Shown in pieces: positions 47,906 to 56,689 of a stretch of DNA of 64,000 bases. Source of the stretch: Comamonas testosteroni (GTDB lineage: Bacteria > Pseudomonadota > Gammaproteobacteria > Burkholderiales > Burkholderiaceae_C); assembly GCF_000761245.1 (NCBI RefSeq), contig NZ_AWOR01000026.1, forward strand, positions 124,001 to 188,000. Reading direction: 5' to 3'. Numbering within the stretch: the stretch's first letter is position 1; every line of letters starts with the position of its first letter. The position numbers were made by a program, and so were the translations under genes. Below the pieces are notes generated by a model. The model made no database searches. It saw only the letters and a program-made list of their open reading frames with translations, and was not told the DNA's origin.

Positions 47906-49320
47906 GGTGTCATCTCCTTGACTGCGAGTTCAATGATTGTGCCGTGACTAGGCACCTCATTTTTCTCAATGCGCGTATAGGCGTCATCTAGTCCGCTTAC
48001 GAAAACGGCTTCTAAGCTAGGGCCATCAAGAAGCAGTTCGAGCTCGCCAGCTTGAATCAAGGCTGGCGTCGGCATGTGGTCATGCAGTATTTCGTCGTTA
48101 GCCATGGCGGCCGCGGCCTCAGCGCGGAAGATAGGCTTTCCATTGTTTTCGTCAAGCAGCGAAAACCGAAGTAGAACCGCCAGTCGAAAGGGCAATCCCT
48201 TCTGAATGTCTTTCTCGAAGAAAACGCAGGTCTCACAGACCCCATGTTCGGCATCTTTGACCGACTGGGTCGTGCGAAGCGGAAACGCCTGCAAGTCATT
48301 CATTAAGGAAGCGATGCGTGACTCGACTCTATTGCAGACGTCATCCAACGCCTTTCTGCTCAACTTTTGGGAGTTTCCTGTCGATTTGACTGGAACCGCA
48401 GCGGCCTGGAAAAATTTTTGTCGCTGTTGAATTCGGCTCCGTGTTAATGAAAGGGTGGCGGGTTCGTCTGCAAGCAGCGCTTGAAATCGCTCCCAGTTGA
48501 CCAGTTCGAGGCGAGTAATCGGATTCTTGAGTAAGCAATGATTTGCCAGAGCGACGCACTTCGCACTAGACGCGTGAATCTGAGGGATATTTTCGAGAAC
48601 AGCCCTCACTAAACGTGGGTAAGGCTCTGAGTCATCTTCAAAAAGCACGCGCTTCATGAGCAAGTCATGCAAAACCGCGCCAAGCTGATAGAACGTCACA
48701 GAGCGCCAGCCCTCGAGGGTGTCTTCTTCCTTGCGCTCCAAGAATTCAGGCGAGCTGTAACGCAAAGTTCCGATGAATGGGCGCTGATCGACATCCGTCA
48801 AATTCGAGAAACCTACCGGGCGCAATACGCCTAAATCCAGCAGTATGGCCTTGGAGAAGTCAGGAGAGACCGCGATGTTTTCTGGTTTGATGTCGCGATG
48901 AGCAAGATTTCTGTCCTCTAAAAACCTAGCCGCCGACGCGATTTGAGCAATCAGCGCGGGGATAGCATCGGGCGGTATCTTCTGCAGTTCGTCGTGTAAA
49001 TTTGCGTAGGGCAGTTGCTCCATGACCACGTACAAGTGCCCCGTTTTATTGCACTCTCCACCGTCGAGGATGCGCACCAGATTGGGGTGAGAAGCGCCGA
49101 CCAGACTCTTCTCGCGCAGAATCCGCTGAAGCTGTACGGCCTTGCCGTAGCGCTGAATAAGTTCGGGATGGAAAACCTTGATAGCCCCGATTTCAGTCCC
49201 ACGGGTGCATGTAAGTACGACAGCCGATTTTCCTTTACCAAGGAAGGTATCTATGTGCCAATCGCCGACTACTGTATTTAACAAGTTGTCTACCAAGATT
49301 TGGGCTTGAGCTGAGTCCAT
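47902..49320 (-). CDS. Hanks-type serine/threonine protein kinase
   Basis: 472 residues. Kinase domain ~19-270: glycine loop LGKGKSAVV, Lys48 in AIKV, HRDIKPEN with catalytic Asp143, DLG (162-164) in place of DFG, and GTLRYSSPEF as the activation-loop end. All catalytic residues seem present. The C-terminal 200 residues have no recognised domain; a Cys pair (CETC) occurs near 370. A GAGG ribosome site precedes the start. First gene of kinase-helicase-unknown; no transmembrane helix, unlike PknB-type receptors. Confidence 0.92.
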   Translation of the reverse strand: MDSAQAQILVDNLLNTVVGDWHIDTFLGKGKSAVVLTCTRGTEIGAIKVFHPELIQRYGKAVQLQRILREKSLVGASHPNLVRILDGGECNKTGHLYVVMEQLPYANLHDELQKIPPDAIPALIAQIASAARFLEDRNLAHRDIKPENIAVSPDFSKAILLDLGVLRPVGFSNLTDVDQRPFIGTLRYSSPEFLERKEEDTLEGWRSVTFYQLGAVLHDLLMKRVLFEDDSEPYPRLVRAVLENIPQIHASSAKCVALANHCLLKNPITRLELVNWERFQALLADEPATLSLTRSRIQQRQKFFQAAAVPVKSTGNSQKLSRKALDDVCNRVESRIASLMNDLQAFPLRTTQSVKDAEHGVCETCVFFEKDIQKGLPFRLAVLLRFSLLDENNGKPIFRAEAAAAMANDEILHDHMPTPALIQAGELELLLDGPSLEAVFVSGLDDAYTRIEKNEVPSHGTIIELAVKEMTP

Positions 49321-49634
49321 CCATGTCCCTCGTAAAAGTACATCTGTGCGTGCGTCGTTACAGTTTACCTCTGCAATCCTTACCGAGAACAGTGACTATA
49401 GTGGTTTAAACCTATAACTGCTTTACGGTCGCTAACTGCCCGGCACATAAAAGGAGGCTGGCAGCAAACGCTGCACGGTAAGCATCAATAGCGATGAGAA
49501 GCGACAGAGGGGAAAAAGGCGGACGGTGTCGATACCGATCTTGGTCGGCTACCTATGCCGCTTTGACGAACAAACGCAGCTGCTACATGCACAGACCCAC
49601 TAAATGGCTTGGGCTATACGCTATCGTTGCCCAG

Positions 49635-49661
49635 TTTTATATTCAATATTTGAATATAAAA
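49635..49661. promoter_or_regulatory. 27-bp AT-rich palindrome between two divergent cassettes
   Basis: TTTTATATTCAA - TAT - TTGAATATAAAA is a perfect inverted repeat of 12-base arms. It lies in the 634-bp gap between the kinase operon (leftward) and the peptidase cassette (rightward). TATAAT at 49,693-49,698 may be a -10 box for the rightward genes. Likely a repressor site or a site used to sense the state of the locus. Confidence 0.65.
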
Positions 49662-49954
49662 TCAAATAAATATTTGTTTTTGTTATATTTGATATAATCA
49701 GTGCACGTGATGCCGTTGACGTGCCACCTGGGCATAGCTCGCGGGTCCCGTTCTCCGCTCAGTTTCCCGAGCACTTGCCTCTCTTGTTTCGCCCTCCGTC
49801 TGAATTGATCAGGCTGATTGCGCGTGCACGCCTTTGAAGGCTTGTGCGGCGCAGCTGTGCCTGTCGTTTGGACGTGCGGTGGGGCCTGAGGCGAATGGCC
49901 GGTTCACCGCTGGGCGTTGTTTCCCCTTTCGACTTTCCATTTCTGGAGTTTTCT

Positions 49955-50290
49955 ATGACTGATACAGGTCAGGCCGCTGCATGCCCGAACAATTCCTCAC
50001 CTGCTTCTGGCAGCGGCTCCCCCCTGTTGCCTTTGGGCCAGGTGCTTGCTACACCGTGTGCCGTGGAGTTGCTTCGATCTCTGCAAATGACCCCGCTGCG
50101 GTTTGTGCTGCGGCATATGGCGGGTGATTGGGGAGATGTCTGTGAGGAGGATCGGCAGGCCAATGCCGAGGCACTGGTGCATGGCGCTCGTGTGATGTCA
50201 GTCTATGTGTTGGGGTCCACGCAGCGGCTGTGGATCATCACGGAAGCTGACCGCAGCAGCACTACGCTGCTATTGCCCGAGGAGTATTGA
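49955..50290 (+). CDS. Small conserved island protein (XxxEADRSxTTLLLPEEY family)
   Basis: 111 residues. The first ~35 are Ser/Pro/Ala-rich. The core LLRSLQMTPLRFVLRHMAGDWGDVCEEDRQANAEALVHGARVMSVYVLG and the closing ITEADRSSTTLLLPEEY are a pattern I recall from plasmid and integrative-element small proteins often mislabelled in annotations; function unknown. CTGGAG before ATG 49955 is the ribosome site. The stop overlaps the next ATG (TGATG). Confidence 0.75.
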   Translation: MTDTGQAAACPNNSSPASGSGSPLLPLGQVLATPCAVELLRSLQMTPLRFVLRHMAGDWGDVCEEDRQANAEALVHGARVMSVYVLGSTQRLWIITEADRSSTTLLLPEEY

Positions 50291-50913
50291 TGCAAGGGCA
50301 GCGCTTTGCAATGCATTCCCAACTGCGCGTGGGGCGCCTGGGGGCACTGGCCCACGGTGACAAGCTGCTGCTGCGCCAGGGGGAGAGCGACATGGCGTGT
50401 GGCCACCACTGTGTGCTCATGGCGCTCATGCTGTTGGGTGTGGTGTCGCGCGATGCCTTGTATGAGGATGAGCCCGATGGGCGTTTGGTCGAGGTCTGTG
50501 CTATCGGCCAGTCTCGCTATTTCACGGGCTGTTCGGCTACGCAGCTCAAGGAGCAGTTTGCTCCCTTTGCCGAGCAGGTGCATTGCCGCCCCTTGCGCCG
50601 TGACTTAGAGGCCCGCACGGTAGCCGCCCTGGAATCTGATCATGTATGCCTGGTGCGCTTCACATCGCCCAGTTACAGCCATTGGGTCTTGGCGGTGGGC
50701 GTGATGTATGTCAAGGGCAAGCCGCATTCCTTATTGGTGCTTGACCCTTTGATGGACAGCGTGCCACTGACCCCATGGAATGCCTTGTTAGAGCACTGGG
50801 GCAGCAAAAAGCTGCGCAACACCAATGCTCGCTGGTCCGAGAAAGCTACCTTGGAAAAGGTGGTGCAGGTGGGCCTGCGCTCCCGCCGTGGTACAGCAAT
50901 CCCATTGGCTTGA
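50290..50913 (+). CDS. Papain/C39-like cysteine peptidase
   Basis: 207 residues. Candidate catalytic Cys37 is in ESDMACGHHCVLMALMLLG, preceded by Gln30 as oxyanion-type residue; His131 is in SYSHWVLAVG and Asp152 in LLVLDPLMD. This order (Q, C, H, D) fits a papain-like or C39 fold. No export signal, transmembrane helix or ABC partner, so it should act inside the cell on a protein target, perhaps the product of the next gene. The start overlaps the preceding stop. Confidence 0.72.
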   Translation: MQGQRFAMHSQLRVGRLGALAHGDKLLLRQGESDMACGHHCVLMALMLLGVVSRDALYEDEPDGRLVEVCAIGQSRYFTGCSATQLKEQFAPFAEQVHCRPLRRDLEARTVAALESDHVCLVRFTSPSYSHWVLAVGVMYVKGKPHSLLVLDPLMDSVPLTPWNALLEHWGSKKLRNTNARWSEKATLEKVVQVGLRSRRGTAIPLA

Positions 50914-51038
50914 GTCTCGGTTTCAGTTTCTCGCCCTCTCTTTCTTGATTTTCCCTTGTGCACGTGGTGCGTCTGGTGCTTTGCCTTTAAGGCTGCGCTC
51001 AGGTGCCGTTGCGGCGTGTCTGTTTTGAAAGTTCAACC

Positions 51039-52322
51039 ATGCACCCTTATCACTTGAGGTGGCACCGTTATCGGCGTTTGCTGGCGGCAGTGATGACCTT
51101 GCCAGACCTGGATGTGGCAACCCCTGTTTTGCATGAATTCAGCGGTCAGTGGCCGTGCTGCTTCAATGGCTGTGCCGAAGCTGGGCACTATGTGCATACA
51201 GTCAAGCCTTGCATGGAGCTTCAGTCGGCCATGGTGCTGGAGCTGGCCGATGCAGCGCTACAGGTGTTTGAGCCGATCAGCCAGCGCACCGCTGCATGGC
51301 AGGCATTTGCACGGTGTGCCGTGCCGCAGTTGGGCTTGGGCAGCTTTGCACGCCTGATGGCACTACTGCATCAATACGGGCCTGAGGAAGATGCTGAGTT
51401 GGCCCTGTTGCTGTGGCAAGGTGAAATCGACTCACCGGCATCTGCACTCAAGGCCGTGAAGCGTTTGCGTAGCCTCGTAGCGTTCTTGCAAGGCCAGGGC
51501 ATCACGGATGCAGCAAGTTGGCTGCAGTGGCGGGATGTGGCAGATGCGCAAGCGGTTGTGCGCGATGCACCGCATCAGGCACCAGAAACGATCTACGCTT
51601 TGCTATGGCACTTGGACAGTGGCCGCTGTGATGTGCCCTGGGTGCTGACGTTTGCAAGGCGAGTGCTCGGTCAAGCTCCTGCGCATGGTCACGTCATGTT
51701 GAGCATTCAAGAAATGGCCGATGCCATGAACCTGAGTACCAAGGCTTTAACCAGGCGCATAGCGTGGCATGAACGGTTGTTTCAAGCTTTGAGCGATGTG
51801 CCCGAACTTCGGCAGGCGTGGTGGCGATGCATGAAGCTCACTTTACAGGTTCAACTGACCAACGCTACAACGGCTAAACTGCAAGTGCAGGGAGTCAAAG
51901 AGCCTTTGCCGCTGTCACTGGCAGTGCACCTGCGCCAGGGACAACCCATGCTGACGATTCAGTTGCCCCGTGCGTTTGGTGCTGCACCAGCATGGCCCAA
52001 TTTGACCATGGTGCAGCTATCCCAAGAAGGCTGGGGGACTGGGCTGGGGCTGCGCTTGCTGCTGCAAGGCGAAGGCGCACTGCCCGCTCAGCTGCAGCTG
52101 GACATCGCCAAGCGCTGGAGTGCCGCGCAACTGCAGCAACCCATGTTTGAGCGCATCAGTGCCACCAAGTGGAAAATCAGCTGCTGCTGGTGCGATGGGC
52201 TGTGGAAACCCTGTAGCCTAAGCCAGGCCGATGTAGCCGACTGGGCCACGGACACGGCACTGCAAGTGATGGAATATACGCAGGTGCTCAAAGGTATGCT
52301 CAAGCGCGAAACCAACAAATAA
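51039..52322 (+). CDS. Unknown 427-residue protein, third gene of the peptidase cassette
   Basis: Start at ATG 51039 (HPYHLRWHRYRRLLAAVM). Leu/Ala/Gln-rich helical protein with scattered Cys pairs (CCFNGC, CCWCDG), and a possible helix-turn-helix (SIQEMADAMNLSTKALTRRI, near residue 225). No family recognised. It is the last gene before the right island end, 125 bases after the peptidase gene, and is likely in the same transcript. It could be a DNA-binding regulator or the peptidase substrate. Confidence 0.72.
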   Translation: MHPYHLRWHRYRRLLAAVMTLPDLDVATPVLHEFSGQWPCCFNGCAEAGHYVHTVKPCMELQSAMVLELADAALQVFEPISQRTAAWQAFARCAVPQLGLGSFARLMALLHQYGPEEDAELALLLWQGEIDSPASALKAVKRLRSLVAFLQGQGITDAASWLQWRDVADAQAVVRDAPHQAPETIYALLWHLDSGRCDVPWVLTFARRVLGQAPAHGHVMLSIQEMADAMNLSTKALTRRIAWHERLFQALSDVPELRQAWWRCMKLTLQVQLTNATTAKLQVQGVKEPLPLSLAVHLRQGQPMLTIQLPRAFGAAPAWPNLTMVQLSQEGWGTGLGLRLLLQGEGALPAQLQLDIAKRWSAAQLQQPMFERISATKWKISCCWCDGLWKPCSLSQADVADWATDTALQVMEYTQVLKGMLKRETNK

Positions 52323-52389
52323 AGGGCTACAGTATTAAAGGTATGCCCACGCGATGAGTGCAACACGATACAACTACAGCCAATTGCTT

Positions 52390-52409
52390 TGACGGTAGAG
52401 GTGACGGTA
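52390..52409 (+). promoter_or_regulatory. TGACGGTA pair near attR
   Basis: Two direct copies of TGACGGTA (52,390-52,397 and 52,402-52,409), 83-102 bases inside attR, matching copies near attL. Candidate integrase arm sites. Confidence 0.45.
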
Positions 52410-52491
52410 TTGCCCTTCTGAGTTAGCCCAAGTGCCTGTACAGCAGCGTGCTGTAGCATTCGAGAAAGGCTCGATTTTTAAGCTATTGACA

Positions 52492-52506
52492 ATTGAGTGG
52501 GAATAA
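52492..52506 (+). other. attR core
   Basis: ATTGAGTGGGAATAA reproduces the guaA 3' end (Ile-Glu-Trp-Glu-stop) with one synonymous difference from 24,035-24,049. It marks the right end of the island. Confidence 0.82.
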
Positions 52507-52553
52507 AGCGCTGTCGTGAACTGACACGCAAGCTTTAGACCTTTGCTCATACA

Positions 52554-52578
52554 AGCCCGCGATATCGCGGGCTTTTTT
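52554..52578 (+). terminator. Terminator beyond attR, probably the original guaA terminator
   Basis: AGCCCGCGATATCGCGGGCT is a perfect palindrome followed by a T run. guaA itself now lacks a terminator right after its stop, so this one was probably displaced by the island. Confidence 0.8.
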
Positions 52579-52582
52579 CATT

Positions 52583-52699
52583 GTGGCCGACAGCACCCGA
52601 GACATGCGCCGATCCGTCTATGAGCGCGATGTCCAAGGCCGGTTTGGAAAGCTACAACTGCGGGAGATCACCGGGGAATATGTGCGAGCCAGCCACTGA
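52583..52699 (+). pseudogene. Fragment of a second P4-type integrase (core-binding domain)
   Basis: 38 codons reading VADSTRDMRRSVYERDVQGR then FGKLQLREITGEY. This lines up with LADSTLAMRRSVYTRHLVPA / FGKLKLDEIT of the island integrase. Neither the N-terminal nor the catalytic part is present. It lies immediately outside attR, hinting at an older island at the same site. Confidence 0.8.
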
Positions 52700-52893
52700 T
52701 CGATATCCTACATATCGATCGAGATCACACTGCGCTTGCCTTGCTGATCCACCGACTGCTTAGGGTCGGGCTTGTGCATGCGACTCATCAGAGGATGTGA
52801 GTCGGCCTTGGTAGTCACCATGGTGTAGTTCTCCACGAGCGCCACTGGCTTGAGGTCCTTCCAGCGATTCCATAGCCCGGCCGGCGCCCACGA
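52688..52893 (-). pseudogene. C-terminal fragment of an SRAP (YedK/HMCES) abasic-site protein
   Basis: Minus-strand reading: PAGLWNRWKDLKPVALVENY, TMVTTKADSHPLMSRMHKPD, PKQSVDQQGKRSVISIDM, stop, DIDQWLA. AGLWxRW and the HPLMSRMHKPDPK block are SRAP features. One codon is a TAG stop, the N-terminal catalytic Cys region is absent, and the 3' end merges into the integrase fragment. A second relic of the same gene is at 62,070-62,262. Confidence 0.8.
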
Positions 52894-52950
52894 CACGCGT
52901 CATCAACTAGCGGAAACCTCGCTTAAGCGCTTTTCCAGTCGACTCCCCCT

Positions 52951-54315
52951 TTATGGCCATATATCGCTTTTTTTCTCTCCAAGCGGCCATGGCAGCGTTG
53001 GTTCAGGATTAGGAGATTTTGGAAGAATCGTGCTGATATATCCTATTATTTGAGGATCAGGCTGATAAATTCGATGCTCCTCTTTAATTATTGCTCGAGA
53101 GATACGAAATGGTCCAATGTTAAGATCAAGCTTTTTCTCCAAGCCCTCTTTAATATGAGAAATCCCCTTATTGCTTTTCCAATAAATATTCACATCTCTG
53201 GCTAGAATTGCGGTCATAGGAAGTACAGGCATAACTCCCGTCGGCAAAATCCTCCCGGCTATGTCTCCACCTGATGCAATTGAAACCCCATACGACACAC
53301 TTGCTGGAGACCACCTCCAAGCCCGGCTATGAAAGACATTGATATCAAGCCAAGGCCGGACTATCTCGATTCTGCGTAATTTTCAAGTTAGTAAGAAATT
53401 TTCATCATCGAATTTAATTTCCTCTTCAAACAATGCAGAACCAAATATTGAAATGGGACCGACTTGAGAGTTTGGTTCAGACAAAACATCAGGACAAGAA
53501 CAGCATGCAGAAATATCAAAACCAACGCTACCGGATTGACGCTGATTATCAAAATCCAAGGAATCGAATTTAAAATCAGACCACCAAAATTCTTGAAACC
53601 AATGCTCATAGGGAGGATTAGCCTCGACAACTTGAAATTCACTTTGAATATCAAAACATTCAGTGTATTTCGAAAATTTATCTTGCAGTTTCTTCCAGAA
53701 AATCGCCGGCTCTAGAGATTCGTATTGTCGTATATTTTCAATGGCAATTTCGACGTCATATTTATAGCCATTTTTTTTCCAACTGGCTTCAGCATTTCTC
53801 AAATCCTGATTAATTTTTTCAGGAACCTTATCACCACCATTCTTCTCTGTTGCTAACGAGGCCTCAAAATTATCTAGAGCCTCTAGATACTTCATTTGTT
53901 CATCTAAGTATTTCTGATATTTTTCTGTTGGAGATCCATCAACCCAAAATAAAAATGAATTAGCTTCATTTAAAATTTCTTCTTGCTCCTCCGTGAGCTT
54001 AACTAAAGGTGTTTGCTTGCCATCCAGTATTGATTTATAAATATCAGAAACCTTACCAGGCTTCTTTATTGCATTCCAATTACAAGCAAGAACTCCATCG
54101 AGTGCATTCGAAACGTAATATTTAGTTTTTTGAGAGTTCCTATCCAAGTTAGGAACCACATAAAGCCCAGGCAGATGCAGAGAGAGAATTACTGATGGAT
54201 CTGCGCCAACCACTCCAGACGCAGACATAGCAGCTGCAAGCTTACTATATATCTGAACATTCAACTGATTACGTAACGAATTCATCATACCCTCGAAATT
54301 TGATGCACTGCGCAT
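52951..54315 (-). pseudogene. Second paralogue of the 458-residue protein, interrupted by one TGA
   Basis: A single frame of 455 codons is open from 54,315 to 52,951 except for TGA at 53,383-53,385. It aligns along its length with the protein at 54,367-55,743: shared blocks include YKSILDGKQTPLVKLTEEQE, IRQYESLEPAIFWKKLQDKF, PPYEHWFQEFWWSDF and LPKSPNPEPTLPWP. The TGA aligns without gaps with Cys (NFSCEL) of the intact copy. Either a nonsense mutation or, less likely, recoding. AT-rich. Function unknown. Confidence 0.75.
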
Positions 54316-54366
54316 CCCAATACGTCAGTGCATAAAAATAAAATAACCAATACTATCTTTGCAGTC

Positions 54367-55743
54367 TCATTGAGGCCATGGGAGCTTATTATCAGGGTTA
54401 GGAGATTTTGGCAATACCTCACAGATCAGTGCAACGATCTGAACATCCTTTGCCTCTATTCCATCAGTCGCAATTGTTCCCTTTACAGACTCTTCATGGT
54501 GGCCCATATTAAATCGACCAGCGATGGTGAATGGGCCAATACCCACCGAGGCATTCGCTGATATTTCCCTATTCATTTCCTTAACAATAGTATTATCAAA
54601 TGATCCATTGATTTTCAGATTACGAGAGAGGATAGCTGCGGTCGGTATCACGGTCATGGACCCAGTTGGCGCTATGCCTCCTTTAATGTCTGCACCACTG
54701 GAGAATTCTTGCCCATAAACTGGTGTCCCTTTTGCCCAGCGCCATGCTGCGGAAGACAAAACCAACGGATTCATCCAACTGCGATCAAGGGAAATGCGCA
54801 TCAACTCACACGAAAAATTCAGTGTCGTTTCATCCATCTTCTTATAAGATGAATCTTCACTATAATCACCACTTCCAGAAATTCTGAATATTCCAAAGTC
54901 ACCATCCAGTTGACCGGCGACACCAATAGCATCCGAACTCTTCTGGTTGTCCATATCCTTTTGTGTGAAGATGAATTTTGTCCAACCAGCATCCTGAAAC
55001 CAAGACTTATATGGCGGTGAAAACCCTACAGTCTGAAACTCATTACCGAGAGTTGCTACTTGCGTACCATTTTTATATCGATCTAACAATTTATACCAGA
55101 ATGATGATGGTTCCAAGGCCTCATACTGCGCAATAACTGCGATAGCAGACTCAACGCCTTCCTTATGATGGGCCACCCACTGATCATATGCCGCCTTCAA
55201 TCTTATTTTCAATGAACTAGGTATAGCCGGCCCCCCATTGATATATGTAGCCTTCGCCGAATCATAAGCATCTAGTACAACAAGATACTTTTCCATATAA
55301 AGATAATAGTCTTCTTGCTTTTCAAGGAAGTATTTCTCGGCAACCTCTAGCTTAGACTTCTCCTCTGGTGTGAGACTAACTAGTGGAGCCTCCTTGTAAT
55401 CCAAGATCGATCGATAAGAGTTAGATATTGTTGTAGCAGCAGGCCTAAACACCCAGCTAAACTGAGGGACAACATCGAACAACACCGACAAAGCATATCG
55501 GTCGTCTATGTTTGACTCAGGATTCATCTGAGATGGCAAGTATTGCCCAGGATTGTAGATCGCCAGCAAATACTGAGGATTTTCTAGTCCTGCAACTGAT
55601 CGACTAGGACGGGGCGGATCTTTTGCCTCGAACAGCTCCTGTAGTTCTTTGTCATGAATCTTCTGTGGATCCGGAGTAACACCTAATGCCAAGGCCATTT
55701 TAGAGTACAACTTAACGAACAAATCTGCATTAAAATCTGCCAT
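54367..55743 (-). CDS. Unknown 458-residue protein (intact paralogue)
   Basis: Soluble, no signal peptide. The N-terminal half is helical (LTPEEKSKLEVAEKYFLEKQ ... AIAVIAQYEALEPSSFWYKL); the C-terminal half looks beta-rich with Gly/Ser (GVAGQLDGDFGIFRISGSGD, GIAPTGSMTVIPTAAILSRN) and ends VALICEVLPKSPNPDNKLPW. No family recognised. Middle gene of an AT-rich minus-strand operon between a PD-(D/E)XK-like gene and its own broken paralogue. Its composition differs strongly from the core genome. Confidence 0.78.
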   Translation of the reverse strand: MADFNADLFVKLYSKMALALGVTPDPQKIHDKELQELFEAKDPPRPSRSVAGLENPQYLLAIYNPGQYLPSQMNPESNIDDRYALSVLFDVVPQFSWVFRPAATTISNSYRSILDYKEAPLVSLTPEEKSKLEVAEKYFLEKQEDYYLYMEKYLVVLDAYDSAKATYINGGPAIPSSLKIRLKAAYDQWVAHHKEGVESAIAVIAQYEALEPSSFWYKLLDRYKNGTQVATLGNEFQTVGFSPPYKSWFQDAGWTKFIFTQKDMDNQKSSDAIGVAGQLDGDFGIFRISGSGDYSEDSSYKKMDETTLNFSCELMRISLDRSWMNPLVLSSAAWRWAKGTPVYGQEFSSGADIKGGIAPTGSMTVIPTAAILSRNLKINGSFDNTIVKEMNREISANASVGIGPFTIAGRFNMGHHEESVKGTIATDGIEAKDVQIVALICEVLPKSPNPDNKLPWPQ

Positions 55744-55782
55744 ACATCCCCCTTATATTAAATATATTTAGCTTAGATAAAT

Positions 55783-56352
55783 TCAAGCAATTGACCTGAA
55801 GCCCCCTTTTCGCATCAGTGGTACATTATTCGAATCATGCAACCACCCACTTGCCTCCGTATATATTGCAACGGCGATTGCTACCTCTCCGACATAGATT
55901 GTTCGGAATATACGATGGCCATCCTCTTCTATCTCAGAAATAGCTTTAAGGCTTTCCTGACTAAATGGGATTGAAATCATGACACATGTAGTCTCACTGT
56001 AATCAGTATTTCTATCGTCATTTAGCTTACGTATATCATTTTTGGTACCACTGATAAATGGCCCCATCCTATTTTCAAATGACTCAGCTTTGATCTCTAC
56101 GGGAATCACACAGTCATCCCCCATTGAAGCATTGAGGAGCAAATCAACCCTCTGCCGTGGATCCGCATAAATTGGCTGCTCTCGAAGTATCTCATACGCT
56201 GAATCGATATTTAAAAGATAAGCAGTTAAATCAACTTGTATCCACCCCTCCCAGCCTCCTTTCACTGGCCAATTGAATTTAAACTGTACCGCCCTATCTT
56301 GAGCCCATGCAATGACATGATCAATGAACTGATCGACTGTAATAGCCACCAT
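55783..56352 (-). CDS. PD-(D/E)XK nuclease-like protein
   Basis: 189 residues. A Glu/Lys pair in VIPVEIKAESFEN preceded by DPRQRVDLLLNA gives the D-x(n)-E-x-K layout of restriction-like nucleases (Asp near 71, E-x-K near 88-90). The N-terminus VDQFIDHVIAWAQDRA is helical. No named family. First gene of the operon with the two paralogues, 40 bases upstream of the intact one. Could be the effector of a small defence or competition module. Confidence 0.65.
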   Translation of the reverse strand: MVAITVDQFIDHVIAWAQDRAVQFKFNWPVKGGWEGWIQVDLTAYLLNIDSAYEILREQPIYADPRQRVDLLLNASMGDDCVIPVEIKAESFENRMGPFISGTKNDIRKLNDDRNTDYSETTCVMISIPFSQESLKAISEIEEDGHRIFRTIYVGEVAIAVAIYTEASGWLHDSNNVPLMRKGGFRSIA

Positions 56353-56689
56353 TAACGTCTCCTCAAAAAATCCGCTGATTGGTATAAGTACCGTGCTTTA
56401 TGCGTGTCACGATTGTTGAGTCTCGGCCATCATCAATTCACTGCCTTCCAAGACTATTAGTTCACCCGAATAGACAAGATAGACCAGAAGCTTCCGAGAA
56501 ATATTTCAATATATATTTCTCATTAACAAATAGCATGCATGGATAAAATCTATTAATGCTAAGCAGAGCTAATGAGGATCAGCTTGGATTTACTTCGACC
56601 AATTTACTGCTATTACGAGAACCAGTCTCGCGCCCTCTCGCTAATCGCTTCCGCTGCGTGGCCTTCAGCTTTTGCCGCGATGCCTGCAC
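56353..56689. other. Spacer, no gene seen
   Basis: AT-rich upstream half (probable promoter of the leftward operon), then a change to GC-rich phage relics at about 56,620. No supported gene. Confidence 0.4.
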
